DNA of 64,000 nt from positions 1,302,001 through 1,366,000 of the forward strand of contig JACZZP010000011.1 in the NCBI GenBank assembly GCA_015183035.1, read 5' to 3'. Below the pieces are notes generated by a model. That model worked only from the letters and a program-made list of their open reading frames with translations, did no database searches and had not been told where the DNA came from. Made by a program: the position numbers and the translations under genes. This DNA is from Meloidogyne chitwoodi. Lineage: Eukaryota; Nematoda; Chromadorea; Rhabditida; Meloidogynidae. Below, in pieces: positions 21,841 to 34,724 of the stretch (within the stretch, counting starts at the first letter, position 1; each line of letters opens with the position of its first letter).

Positions 21841-24013
21841 TTAAATTGATTGAAATTAAAGAAAAAAATAAATAAGCTAGAAATAATAAATTTATTTTAA
21901 AATAAATTTTAATAAAAATTGAGTATTTTTAAGATAATTAAGTATATTTAGTTAAATATAAATACCTAAATATTCTTACAAATAAATTTTAAAAATTTTA
22001 AATAAAAAATTAAAAATAAGTAAAATTATGAAAGGTTTTATTTATTTTTTTATTAAAAATTCAGAAAAGGTCCTCTTTTTCTCTTTGTATATTTTAATTA
22101 TTTATTATTCCAAAACTATTATTTACCGCATCGATTTATATTTATATAGGGGTTATACAAAAATATATTTTATAATTATTATTATTCAACAAAACAAAAT
22201 CTGTCCATAATATTCCGTCCCAAAATGTGCGAAAAAGCAATAAAAATAAAAATAAATAAATATACGGAAATTAACTACCAATCATTAAATATATTTTTTT
22301 TATTTTATTTTATTTCTGCCTCATCACCATTTTGAGCAGAAAAAGGGTAAATATAAAATAAAATAAAAATAAGAAAAAAGTGATGGTCATTTTTTTTTAA
22401 TTTTTTTAATACATTAAAACAAGAAAAATAGGAAAGCTAAAATATATAAATATTTTAAATTTCTTTTCTTTTTCTTTTAGATTAATTTATTATTCATGTC
22501 CATCAAAATAAAATAATACTAAAATATTTTTAAAAAGAAACAAAAAAAATATTTTTCAATGAAAAGATTTAAATATAAATAAATAAATAAAATGTAAAAA
22601 TTAGAAAAAAATATTATAATTAATTAAATAAATAAATCAGCTAATTTAATTATTAAATATATTTTTATTTTAAAAATAAATAAAAATAATAATTTATAAA
22701 ATTTTTAAGATAAGAAATTCTAAAAAAATTAATTAAAAATATGTATTACTCATCAGATATTGATAATATTTTTTAGAAAAGAAAATATTAAAATTTTAAT
22801 AAAATAATAAATAAAAATTTAAATAAATAAATTAAATTTATTTAAATTAAATTAAATATTTTGAAAAAAAAAAGAATTTCAAGAAAAGAATTTTCTTAAA
22901 AATTAAAAAAAATAGGAGAAGATAATAAAATTAACCAAAAAATGGCCTTAGTCATTTACTCTATTTTAGTATATAAATATTACATTCTTTTCAATGGACT
23001 TTATTTTTGTGGCGCCGTTTAAAACTGATAAGAGAAGAGAAAAATTGAATGGAATTTTGTTTTTTTAAAAAAATTTTTCTAGAAAAAAAAACATTCTCCT
23101 TAAATAAATAAAAATGATTAAAATAAAAAAATAAAAATGAATCACACAGACATTTTTTTAGAAAAAAGTGAAAATAAAAATAAAAATAAACATTCCCTTC
23201 TCTTTTTGAAACAATAAAAGAGTAAATAAATAAATAAATATATTATGATTATTTAATAAGAAATATTTAAAGAATTTTAAAAAGAAGAGTCAGCTGTTGT
23301 AAAATGATTAATTATAAATTTATTTATATTTATTGTAGTACAAAAAAGAATAATTTCAAAAGAATATAAATATATTTTTAATTATTTTAAATAAATTTTA
23401 CATTTAAAAAATCAATCGTTTTTTCAGTTTTTATTTAAAAAAATAGTTAAAATAATAAATTAAAAAAATTAAATTAATTTTATTCATAAATGTATATCTA
23501 AAAAATCTACTAATGGGATTAAAAAAATTAAAGCTATTCAAATAAAATTATTTTTTAACATTTTTTTGTCATAAATATATTTAAATTTAATTAAAACAAT
23601 TTTTTATTTTAAATTTATTTTGAATTAAATCAGATAAAAAAAACAAAAAAAAATAATTTAACAAAAAGTCCAATTAACTATTAATAAATAAAAAAAGTTT
23701 AATGCAGCTGTATGTGACAATTTATATGAATAAAAAAACTAAAAAAAAATTAATTTTTTATTTAAATTTTTAGTAAATAAATTTTAAATTAAAATATTAT
23801 TTAAATTTAATTAATAAATAATTATTATTTTAAATAATCTATGTATATAACAAATATATTGTACATATGTAATTTAATTTTAAAAATCATTCTTTATATT
23901 AGTAACAAAATATTAATAAATAATGCAAAAATAAAACATCTAAATATTAGAGAATTAAATATTATTTAAATTAACAAAAGCTAAAAAATTAATTTTAAAT
24001 ATAAATTAAATAT
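21841..24013. other. 2.2 kb AT desert
   Basis: Extreme A/T runs. No coding exon, RNA gene or inverted repeat was supported. It should include the promoter of the minus-strand gene ending the block on its left. A slightly less AT-rich patch near 22975-23040 has no recognisable content. Confidence 0.4.
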
Positions 24014-25296
24014 TTACATTTTAAATTTAATATTTAAATAGGATTGTCTATTGTAGCTGTTACCATTATAACTACCTCCTCCACCACTTCGATGGCTTCC
24101 ACTGCCTCCATAATAACCTCTTCCTCCTCCCCATCCTCCACGTCCCCAACTTCGACCACCTCCCCATCCTCCACGACCACTTCTACCACCGCCTCCACGT
24201 CCTCCTCCTCCACGTCCTCCTCCTCCACGACCACCTCGAAAGCTGAAAAAAAAAAATTATAACAATAAATTAATAAAAAGTGTTCTAATAAAATATTTTA
24301 ACCATTTTGATTTAAACACAAATTAAATTTACTTTTAATTTTGTTAAAATACTTAAAATAAAATAATTTATGAATTTACTCCTAATATAAATAGTTTTAA
24401 AATTAAACATTTTCAACAAACTTAAAAAAATAAACAAAATTAATTAAAAATAAAATTTTTACTTAATTATTAATACTTCTTTTGACATATTTAAATTTTT
24501 AATATTTTTTTCTTTATTAAAAATGCTTTGATTTATTATTTGTCTTTCTATTATTAAATTTTTTAATTTATTAATAACTGATTTAATAAAATTCCAATAA
24601 AATCCACATTTAAGTAATGTCAACTTTAAATTAAAAAATATAACATTTTTAATTAATAAATACTCTAATTGAAATTAATTTATTTAATTCATCATCATTT
24701 AATTTAATTAATTTTCCCTTACAAATTATAATATCTGACTCCATTAAATAAATATTAATTAAATTTTCAGAACAATTTTTTACCAAAAAATGTTCTGATA
24801 ATTGACACTAAATTATAATTAATTAATTAATTTATTTAAAAATATTAACAATTTTATTTTTGTAATTTTCAGTTGAAATAATTAATTGCATTCCCTCTCT
24901 GATACATTGATTTTTGGCATTTGGCTAATATAAAATTAATTATAATATTAAATATATATTATAATACATTTTCTGTTGATTCTTTAAATTCTTTAATTAT
25001 TTCATTTAAATTAATTTGTTGATTCTAAATTTAATTTTTTTAAATATTTATTTATTTAATACTTTAATTAATTAAATTAATATTTATTTATTAAAAAAAC
25101 AAAAACAATTATATTTTAAAAATACTTTAGTTAAAAACTCTTTTCTATTACAAACAAAAGAAGGTTTATTAATTTGGCAGTCCCATTTCTGTTTATTATT
25201 TGTAATTGTGTAATTAATATTTGTTTTTAAATTAATTCCTTTAACATTAATAAAAATAAAAAATAAATTAAATAATAATATATAATAATAATACAT
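24014..25296 (-). CDS. Secreted Cys-containing protein with C-terminal RGG-rich tail
   Basis: No known family was assigned. The start MYYYYILLFNLFFIFINVKG is a signal peptide. Six exons join in frame at GT-AG sites: 25126-25296 (KWDCQINKPSFVCNRKEF), 24968-25024 (NQQINLNEIIKEF), about 24846-24923 (AKNQCIREGMQLII), about 24665-24808 (CQLSEHFLVKNCSENL...IICKGKL), about 24471-24623 (LLKCGFYWNFIKSVI...MSKEVLII), and 24014-24242. Seven cysteines are spread over the first five exons, as in small disulfide-bonded nematode secreted domains. The last exon, after TTTTTTCAG, is FRGGRGGGGRGGGG..., then WGGGRSWGRGGWGG and GSYNGNSYNRQSYLNIKFKM, ending in TAA. A mature Cys domain plus RGG tail is unusual for a secreted protein, since RGG usually binds RNA. 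A host-directed effector role is possible but inferred. Confidence 0.65.
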
Positions 25297-25575
25297 AATT
25301 AATTAATAAATAAAATATATTTATAAATGTTTATTCTCATAAATATTATTTAAAAATTAATAATCATCCTATAAAAATATTTGCCTGTGAAATAATTCTG
25401 TTTGGAATTTAAAATTAAATACTATACATATTATTTATGTATATATTTCCCAATTAATTATAAATATTTAAATTAGAATTTATTTCAAAAAATTAATTAC
25501 AACTCAATTATAAATCTTTTTAAATTTTATTTAATGAGATCTTTTTTCTTCTAATAAATTTAAAATTAATTTTAT

Positions 25576-28500
25576 TTATAAATGTGCAATAGAATCATTT
25601 TCGTTTTGTGAGACTTTTCTCGAATATGTTAAAGGATTATCATCAGAAAAACGTAATAAAGTTATATTTTGTTGTTGATCTTTAAAAATATTTGTTCCTC
25701 CAATATTCATTGTTGAAGGGACACTAGAAATAATTGATCCTCTTTGCTGTGCTGTTAACATTATTCTAAGTTTCTAAAGAGAAAAATGAATTTATTTAAT
25801 TAATTAATTAATTTTAAAAAATACTTTAATTAAAGGACCAGGTGTAGTAATAAACATATAAATAATATAAGCAGGAATTGATAAACAGGAAAGCATTCTG
25901 AATAGCCAACCTAATAATACTGACCACCTTTTAATTAAAATAATTAATTAAATTATTAAATAAAAATAAAACCAAGGATAAGTATAATTATGTATTTGTT
26001 TTGGCATAAAAGAAGCTGAATATAATGAAAAAAGAAAAATAAATCCAATAAAGAAAGGACAACAAGTCCAACAAACACGCCAATAAATTCCGGGATAAAA
26101 ACCAAGCATTAAGTGAATATCCTTTTTTTAATTTAATTTTAAAAAATAATTTATTTTTATAATAAACTTCGCTAAATCTTTTAATTCCATAAAACCAACA
26201 AACAGCAATCATTTCACACATTACAATAAAAAGAACAGAAAGAGATACACCATAATCATCTATAAAAGGAATTACATAACGACCACCCTTAAAATAAATT
26301 TGAAAAAAATTAAATATTTATGTCTGATTATAATTTTTGGAAATTTATTAAAAATAACAATTTTCCATTTTAATTTTAAATATATTTAATTAACAAACAT
26401 AAGTAACTGCTGGTAATGATCCAATATAATATAATCCCAAAACAAATGCTACAAAAATTTCACGTTTTCTTGCCAAAATTCTTGGATATTCATCACAAAA
26501 TCCTGTAATAAATGCCTCAACACCACTAAACTAAAAAATTTTAGATTTATTTTTTAAAATTTAATTAAATAAATATACTGTGCTATCAATTCCTAAAGTA
26601 ATAAGCATTAGAAAAAATATAAGTGACCAAATTGGTGAATATTTCATTGTTGCAATTGCTTGTGGATATACAACAAAAATAAGCGAAGATTCGTCCTTTT
26701 TTTAAATTAATAAGAATTAGAGAATTTTAAATGAATTTTGGAATATTTTTAAAATTAAAGAATATTTTTTGAGTTTTAATTTTTTCTAAATATTTTTTTA
26801 ATTAAAAATATAAAAAAAACATACTTCACCAACAACTTCACTAACAGGTCTATTTGTTAATTCACTCATATAACCTAATGTTGAAAATATAACAAATCCA
26901 GAAAAGAATGAAGTAAAACAATTAATTAAAGAAGTAACTAATGCATCTCTTTTTTTTTTTAATTAAATTAAATTATATTTATTTAAAAATAATTACCTAT
27001 AACAATTATTATTAAAATCATTATAACTACTCAATGCTAAAAGTACTCCAAATCCTGGTCCTAAAGAAAAAAATATTTGTGTTGCTGCAGCTGTCCAAAC
27101 TTCAGGTTTAAGTAATTTATCAAAATCAGGTGTTAAATAATAATAAATTCCTTTTGATGCTCCAGGCAATGTCTTTTTAATTTAAATATTAAAATAATAA
27201 ATTTAAAATTTATTTTACTAATCCTTGAATAAGCAAAATTGTTAAAACAATATATGGTGCAGTTGCAGTAACCCAAACAATCTTTCCAGTGCTTTGTGGA
27301 CCTTTCCATAAAGCAAAATAAACAATAAGAAAAACAAGAAATAGGCAAAAAGCCATTGAAGGTTTAATTCCACCCAAATCATTTAAACCTGAAGATTTAT
27401 GACTTTCAAGAACAGAATATCTATTTTATAAAAAAATTATAAATAAATTTTAATTAAAAATAAAATTACATATAAAACTCTTGAGAAGGTGTTCGCCATT
27501 CTTGGCCATTAATAATAGGCTCAAATGAAGTATTTAATGACTCACGACACCAATTAGTATTCCCTTAATTTTTATTTTATTTTTTAAATATATTTATTTT
27601 GTAATTTACAAGAATTATTGCAATGTAACCAGGGCACTTCCCACTTAAAAAACAAATATAATTAAATTTATTTTTTAATTACCCCAATTGAGCTAATAAA
27701 AAAATAAACAGCATGTGCAATTATTGCATTATAAAAACAAGCAATAAAAGTGCAAATAAAACAAATACCATAACCAATTCCTTAAAAATATTTAAAAATA
27801 TATATATAAGTATAATAAATTAAAATTTACCCTTAAACATTGGACAGATTTTTCTCCAAATTGATAAACAACCAGAACGATGAAACTAAATAAAACTAAT
27901 AAAAATTTAATTATAAAAATACCTGTCCTAATACTAATTCCATATAAAACATAGGTAAACCTCCAATTAATAACTAAATAAATAAAATAATATAACTTTA
28001 TATAAATAAAAATACCATAATTATATAAGGAATCAAAAAAGCGCCTAAAATTAAATATTAATATGTAATTAATTAATTTATTTATTTTTTTAATTTACCT
28101 CCACCATGTTTATAGCAAACAGAAGGAAAACGCCAAATATTGCCTAAATCAACAGCATAACCTAAATTATTATTATTTGGTAAAATTAATATTTGAAAAT
28201 ATTATTCTTTAAGTTTATTTAATTAATTTTTAGATATTTAAAAATACAATTATATAATCAAAGCATAATAATAAATATATATTTTCATTTCATAATTCTC
28301 AAATATCTCAATATATTTTTAATATTTTTTAATAATTTTTGTATTTTTTAAAATTATTATTATTTACCTATTACAGCTAATAAAAATTCTAATTTATTAG
28401 CCCATCTTTCTCTAACAAAAGAAGACCTTCTTCTTCTCATAATAGCTGCTGCAGTTTGTAATATACTTTGACGACGTCCTCCCTCCGCTGAATTTATTGG

Positions 28501-30333
28501 AGGATTAGAAATTTCAACAGTTAAAAGATTATTATCATTTGTTATATTATTTCCATTATATTTTAATATTTTTTCATTTTCTTCATTAATAAGAGCTTCA
28601 TTCTCACTGAATGAAGCTTTTCGAATTATGCAATGTTTTGAACGAGATTTTATTAGACGAGGTAATACTTTAATAATTAAATATTTAAAAAATATTTATT
28701 TATTTATTTATACATTCTGCTTGTATAGAAGTATTTAAACATCTTTGTTGTTCTTCTTCTGCTTCAGTTTCTGCATCAGCATCAATTGAAAGTAATGGAG
28801 ATCCAATATTACAATAAGACCCATCAAAGGCTGTTACTTTTCTCATTTCATCTATTTTTTCTTCTGATTTATTAATTAATGGCAAACCTTTTAATTTAAA
28901 TAAAAATACTTTCAAATAACAATAATAATTATTTTTTAACACAAAACTAAATAATATATATGGGAATTTTTGAAGTATTTTTTTAGAAATGTTTTCTTTT
29001 ATTTATTTTTTCAATTATAATTAAATAACAATTAATAATTTAATTCTCTCTTGTTTATTAATAAGGTAAGAAAAACAAATAGGTATATATATTTTCATAA
29101 TTTTAATTAAATTAAAAATATTGTACCAACCTAATCTTTTTCGTTTTTGTTGCATTCTTTTATGTAATAAATTATCTTCTTTTTTAAATTCATCATTATT
29201 ATTATCTTCTATATTTTCTTCTCTTGCCAAAATAATCATTTTTGTTTTAATTTTCTTTTGTTTTGGAAAATCTAAAGAATATCTTTCAGTCCATAAACTA
29301 TATCTTCGTTGTTTTTCTTTTTTATTAAATAAAGATGAAGATAATTTAATTTGATTAGATAAAGGCTGGTGAGGATCATCTGGAGGAATTTCAATTATTT
29401 TATTATAATCTTCATTTTCATTTTCTTCATTCATAGTCATAGCACGTCTAAATTGACGTTGAGTTAATTTTGGTGAATTAACAACTTCTTCTTCTTCTAA
29501 GTAAGCACAAGCAGATGATGGACGAAAGTCTGAATATTAAAAAATAATTAAGGTTAAAATATCAATTAATATTTAAAAAAACATTTTGAAATATTTCAAT
29601 AAGGATAAAAATTGTGATATTCGGACGTTCAATCTTTGAACTTAAAACCTTTTTTTTATATTAATTATTGCTTTTAATATTATTATTAATATTTTTAGCA
29701 TTATAAATAAATAAAACAATGGGAAAAAGCCTATCACCATTTTTTGTCGGCCTTTCTTTTGTAATAAATAAATATATGTATAAATTTAGTGTTTGTCTAA
29801 GGCAAACCTTTTTGGTTTTTTTTTGGAATGAGTATACCGATATTTTTTTCAGTTGCATTATTCATTGGCCCAATTATAAGAAGGTGCTTATGCAAAAAAA
29901 GTGCCGAAAAGGCAGTAAAATGAATAAATATACCTATTTATTTATTTACAAATATTTAGTTAAAATATAAACAAATACTTTAAGATTTGGGGATTTTTTG
30001 AGAATTACTACATATCTTTATGTAGTAATTAATGCAAAAACAGACAATTTCCTGTGAATACATATTTTTAAAAATAATTGATGATTTTAGCATTTAAGAG
30101 CTTATTTTTTTATGAAACGCGTAAAAAGATTTATAACACGGAAAAATTACTTAAGGAAATCTTCTTTTTGATATTATAAATTTAAAAAATTAATTATCAT
30201 TTAAAATATTTTCCTATTTTTAAAAAAACTAACCATATGATAAAGAAGAATTATGATTAAATTCATAACGTTTTTTCAACTCAGTTGGTTCCCAATAACT
30301 AGAACGACGACGAACTGATGACCAACGCAACAT
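25576..30333 (-). CDS. Na+/Cl- monoamine transporter, SLC6 family (dopamine transporter type)
   Basis: Plasma-membrane reuptake of a monoamine, coupled to sodium and chloride. TM1 reads [19 protein letters not shown]. The Asp is the amine-binding residue kept in dopamine, serotonin and noradrenaline carriers. It continues [19 protein letters not shown] and [15 protein letters not shown]. Later segments are [88 protein letters not shown] and [14 protein letters not shown], and the protein ends NDSIAHL. The exact wording is closest to nematode DAT-1, with MOD-5 as the alternative. The N-terminus is odd: from [19 protein letters not shown] over four exons (up to 28370), about 300 residues precede TM1, Arg-, Ser- and Glu-rich, against about 60-70 in usual DATs. 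A 0.7 kb intron (29534-30235) separates the first exon. Confidence 0.88.
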
Positions 30334-31612
30334 TTTTATTTAAAAAAATATTCAAAGTTTATCTTTAAATAAATTTAAAATTTCCAATATATTTAATAAA
30401 TTTATAGTAGTTAATTTATGCAAATCTGACTCATTTTTTAAAATATTTTAAAATTTATTAAATAATCAGTTGATGGAAAATTTAGCTAAAAATAGAAAAT
30501 TCAATAAATTAGGTAATATAAAATTAAATTTAAAAAAAATCTATTTTAAAATTGATCTTTTTAATTAAATTTTTACTCATAAAAATTACTTCTATGGAAA
30601 GAGTATTTTCAGTGTTTTAAAAAGAATACCAAAATTAATATAATAAATATAACAATTGTTTTATATACGAATTATTTATGGCATTGAAACAAAAAGAATA
30701 ATTCAAATTCTTATTTCTTAGTTTTTATTAAATGAAAAAAAAGAAGTAAAAAGGCAAAGATCATATTAAAAATTAAAACAGAATTCTCCTAATTTAGAAA
30801 AAAAAGATATACAAAAAGGTATATTAATTGTTAAGGCCTCGGGACTCATTGGAATTCACGAGTTGAGAAGTTTTCTATAGAAGCGGAAGTTCTCAGAGCA
30901 ATAAGCCTTCCCTTATCTAGTGGGATGATCACTATAACATTATCCTGGAAAAGAGCTAATATAAATAGTTCGGTCATAAAAATTTTTTAGTTTAAATTAA
31001 TGACTTTATGTATTTTTGGATTTAAAATTGAAAACCATTTTAAGATTGAAAGCCAAAAAATATCCAAGTAATCTATCAACTCTTCAAAGAAATTCCTTTT
31101 AAATTAGCATCCGAACGTTAGTAATTCAATTCATTAATTGTTCCAATAAAAATTAAAACAAAGATTTTTTTCCTGCTGAGTAATTTTTGGACATATTATG
31201 TTTTGTTAATTTTTGTTTTAATTATTTAAAGCTTTTAAATTCCATTTTCCGCCTTGTTAAATTTGTTAGCCCAACCAACGTGGGAATATTTACAATGCGC
31301 ATTGGGAAGGTTAAAAAAAGAAATTTGGTATTCTTTTCACTCTCAACTCTTTTTTTTTTTTCATTTTTATTGTTCCTTTTACATAATTCAAACATTGGTT
31401 AAAAATAACAAAAAGTTCAAAAAGCTGGAAATTATTGAAAAATTTTCAATAATATTAAAAATAAAAATATATTACTATATTAAATTTAAAAAAGATTATA
31501 TAAAAAATAAAATGTATTATTAACAAAATAATATATTCTACCTATATTCGTATTTCCCGATTTAAAAGAAACCTAAATAAATTAATATCTTATAATTATT
31601 TATTTATAATTA
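30334..31612. other. Intergenic, transporter 5' / CCDC124 3'
   Basis: AT-rich with one GC-richer island at about 30835-30970 (see the separate entry). Open frames at 31187-31523 are low complexity and not supported. The transporter promoter should lie in 30334-30800. Confidence 0.4.
30835..30970. other. GC-richer island with short hairpins, possible ncRNA or element remnant
   Basis: About 135 bp stand out from AT-rich flanks. They begin near GGCCTCGGGACTCATTGG and end near ATTATCCTGGAAAAGAGC. Local stems are seen: ATAAG-CCTTCC-CTTAT, and GAGAA pairing with TTCTC around a TTCTATAGAA palindrome. No start codon with a useful open frame is present. It does not match tRNA, 5S or the spliceosomal RNA core motifs as far as can be read. 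It could be a small RNA gene or an old transposon piece. Confidence 0.3.
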
Positions 31613-32574
31613 TTATTTAATTATATTCATAATTTTTTGGTTCAGAGGATTATCCTCTGATTTTTGCCATTCTTTTTTGAGCAATTGCTTAAGTTGAGAT
31701 AAACGCAAAGTTGGATGTTCTTCTTTAAGTTTTGGGATACGATCCGCCTCAAAAGCAGCATAAGCAGCCTTAAGTCGTTTTTCAGGGTGTTGATCCTTAA
31801 GATAAAATTAAGATTAAAATAAGGCATAACAAGTGTAAGAGCCAAACCTGGGCAACTGATGATGATGCATCTTCTGTTGATCCTCTCAACACTCGAATTG
31901 CTTCATCAATTGTTGTTGCTGAATCACCTTCAATTTTGAGGCGATTGATGTTTTCTATTAATTCTGGTTGTTCGGAAATAATCTTCTGTTTTTCCAAAAG
32001 GCGCTGTTGTTCAAGTTCCTTCTTAGCCATCTCCTAATCAAAAAAAATTCTTACTTTAAAAATATTAAAACATGATTGATTCCTAATGTTAAAATCAAGT
32101 AATAAGATATAAACAATTACCTCTCGTTGTTTATCTCTCTCAATCTGCGCTTGTGTTACTTTGGCAGGTGTAGAAGTTTTTGAAGCGCTAGACTTTGCCG
32201 CTTCTGCCATTTTTGTCATTTCCTGTTCATATGTCTTCTGGTTTTCTAATTTTCTGTCCAATTGTTGTTGGCGTTTTAACTCTTGCTCATTCTAATATTT
32301 ATTTCAAAATACTTTTTAATTCCTTTAAAATACTTAAGAAAGCAATTCTCTAAGTACTACCCGAACTTTCAATATTAATTAATTTGAACTCAGTTTAAAT
32401 ATTATTGAAAAAAACCTTTCTCTGCATTTTCTTCATAACATTTTTGTCATTATCAACCCACAAGGCATCATCCTTCTCTCGGTCTTGACGTTCTTTTTCT
32501 GCTGCTTTTGCATCAGCCTTTCGAGCCTTAGAAGCAGCGGCCTTTGTATTCTCGCCTTGAAATTTCTTTGGCAT
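31613..32574 (-). CDS. CCDC124 homologue (coiled-coil ribosome-associated protein)
   Basis: Conserved eukaryotic coiled-coil protein. In other animals it binds idle ribosomes and is linked to the centrosome and cytokinesis. The start MPKKFQGENTKAAASKARKA is almost the family's invariant N-terminus. Four exons follow: about 32418-32574 (to VDNDKNVMKKMQR), about 32121-32292 (basic/acidic coiled coil with KVTQAQIERDKQR), about 31849-32034 (EEMAKKELEQQR...SATTIDEAIRVLRG), and 31613-31797 (HPEKRLKAAYAAFEADRIPK, then LRLSQLKQLLKKEWQKSEDN and PLNQKIMNIIK). The C-terminal block RLSQLKQLLKKEW-x-SPDNP is the family hallmark. The length of about 230 residues is normal. It lies in the same orientation as NSE4, with 400 bp between them, so a shared operon is not suggested. 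Confidence 0.93.
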
Positions 32575-32973
32575 TTATTGAGGGAACAAAGTGATTTTTA
32601 ATAAAAAAAACTATTTATAAATTTATTTAATTCAAAATATTAAAGGTAATTTTGTTAATTCAAAAAAGTAAAAAATAAACAAAAGATTTTCAAATTTCAG
32701 TTCAGGAGATCAAAAAAAATGTATCAAAAATATTGAGAAAACTAAAATCAAAAAAGAAAAAATTGGAGAACTTTTTTTAAACATGTCAGTTAGAGAACCA
32801 TCAAAAACATCAATTTGGTGTATCTGTAAATCAAACTTTCAAACATAAAAAAATAATTTTCATATGATACTCCAAAATGAAAAAAATCAGTCAATTTGGA
32901 AAAAATATTCGGGATAATTTTAAATTGCTTTTTGAGGTTTTATTTAAGAAATTTGTGAGTCCATCTGTTCATT
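32575..32973. other. Intergenic, CCDC124 5' / NSE4 3'
   Basis: About 400 bp of AT-rich sequence with no gene seen. It must hold the CCDC124 promoter or trans-splice site and the NSE4 3' UTR. Confidence 0.4.
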
Positions 32974-34439
32974 TTACACAATATTGTTAGCAATTCTTTT
33001 TATGTAAGCATCCTGGAATTTTTTTTTAAATTAAAATTATAAAAGTAAAGAAATTGCATAAATATTTATTCAAATTTAATCTACCTTTATTTCTAATTTT
33101 TTAATAAGAGATCGCCATGTAGAATAATCAAAATTGCCCAAAACCTGAACTGTTTCTAATTGGCTGCGACGCATATCTTTTGTTGCTTTAACTTAAATAG
33201 AAATAATAAAATGTCATATAGAAAAACCAAAAATTAGGCGTTTTATTGTTCGAAATTTCTCAAAAAAAAAAATTAATAAATAATAATACCAATTTTTGGG
33301 CATCCAGTCGCTTTATCCATCTTCAAGCCAATTCGTCCATCCTTGACTAAAAAAGACATGTAAAACATATTTTCCACTGTTTCGCCAAAGCTTTCTGGAT
33401 TTAAAACAAATTTGTAGTAATCCAATTCATCTGATTGTAAGCGTTGTGATTTGTAAAAGGAACGAAGTTGACGACTAACATTGTCCAATTCTTTTGAAAC
33501 AGAAAATTCGGAATCAGCGGTCTCCTTTTGGAGCTGATGTAACTAAAAACTTTTTTTAAAAATAATTCAAAAAATTATATAAAAACCGTTTTTGATCTAA
33601 TCTCCTGTTTTAAAGGACGAGAATAAGGCACCTTTTTGTTTTCTCGTTTTCCAGGAAGTTGAGGCGGATTTTTTATTTCGATGCAAGGACGCCTTAAATT
33701 ATAAAAAAATATATTAAAAATATGAAAAAATATTTCTCTTAAAATTTAACAAATATACAAAGATCTAATCTTTAAATTGAACGTACAAAAAATAAAAATC
33801 TGGTATGTCTCGTAATAGATTGAATGAACGTCTTCCTAGGCTAATGAATGAATGCTCAAAGCGATACTGTTGAGGAAATTGATTCAAGGTAAATTTTTCC
33901 TAAATGTTTAACGATTTATGTAAATTTTAAATTAAAGAATTTACTATACGCGCGATTAAAAGATCTATATCGATTGATTTTGCTGTCTCACCACGCAATT
34001 TATCAAGTTCAGTTGTTGACAATTGAATAAGTTGTTGGAGGACTTGAGCATCTGCTTTGATTGTTTTAAGACTCTCAACCTATTATATTAAAAATCAGTC
34101 CCATTTCTATTAAAAGCACATCACAAAAAAATAACAGTAATAAAAAACAAACCTCGTTCAAATCTTCGCCCTGCTCTTTAACTTGTATAAAGAGTTCATC
34201 AATTCGATCGTCAGAAAGAAGTCCTTGATTCGCTCTCCGCTGTTCATCTAATTAAATTATTTTAAAAATAAAAAAGAATTTTCAAAACCTCTCATTCTCG
34301 ATTGAAATTCATAAGTTGTTTTTCGTCGTTTTATTTCACTTTGTGATAAACTAATTTTGCTTCTGTTCGTCATTCTAGATGTTGATTGAATATTTTGGCT
34401 TGTACTCGGTTGACCAGCATCAGAATAACCATTCTCCAT
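32974..34439 (-). CDS. NSE4 (SMC5/6 complex kleisin subunit)
   Basis: Kleisin of the SMC5-SMC6 DNA repair complex in the nucleus, bridging the SMC heads. The start MENGYSDAGQPSTSQNIQST is a disordered leader, followed by RKTTYEFQSRMR, which opens the conserved N-terminal helix region. Next come DDRIDELFIQVKEQGEDLNEVESLKTIKADAQVLQQL and FNLLRDIP. The C-terminal winged-helix region is clear: ELDYYKFVLNPESFGETVENM, FYMSFLVKDGRIGLKMDKATGCPKIGI, the NSE4 signature (D-P-x-S-F-x-x-T-V-E-N-x-F-x-x-S-F-L-V-x-D-G). It ends GNFDYSTWRSLIKKLEIK and a small last exon DAYIKRIANNIV with TAA at 32974-32976. Length is about 330 residues, normal for the family. The first ATG of the open frame was taken as start. 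Confidence 0.88.
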
Positions 34440-34724
34440 CTATTTAATTGATTGAAAGACTTTAATGATTAAAAAACAATATAATAAACATTCAAAAATA
34501 ATCGGCGGATTTTCAGGGACATTAGTGAAACTCTTATTGTTTCACAAAGAGAAAAAAGGGACATGTACATTTCGTCAAACATTGCATATTTCGCCTCCAT
34601 GGCAAAAAAACGTTTCGTTTCCCCGAGCCCACCATTTTTTGACGTAGGGCGAAATGTCGACAATTTGGTCGACGAAATGTCTGGCACGAGAAAAAATGTA
34701 ACGAATTTTTCTCACCATTCTCAC
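34440..34724. other. NSE4 upstream region, decayed repeat-like
   Basis: Less AT-rich than other spacers, with short open frames in all directions. It reads like decayed repeat sequence. No gene is supported. Confidence 0.35.

Noticed and set aside
24044..24262. Plus-strand Ser/Thr-rich open frame and a minus-strand Val/Glu-rich open frame
   Set aside because: Both are other-frame readings of the GGN-rich RGG exon. Only the minus-strand RGG frame has a splice acceptor and joins to upstream exons in phase.
29719..29970. Plus-strand open frame inside the transporter's first intron
   Set aside because: No family likeness, ordinary intron composition, and an equally long open frame on the other strand.
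31613..34439. CCDC124-NSE4 operon
   Set aside because: Same orientation, but the 400 bp gap is larger than the usual ~100 bp in nematode operons, and no SL2-type signal can be read.
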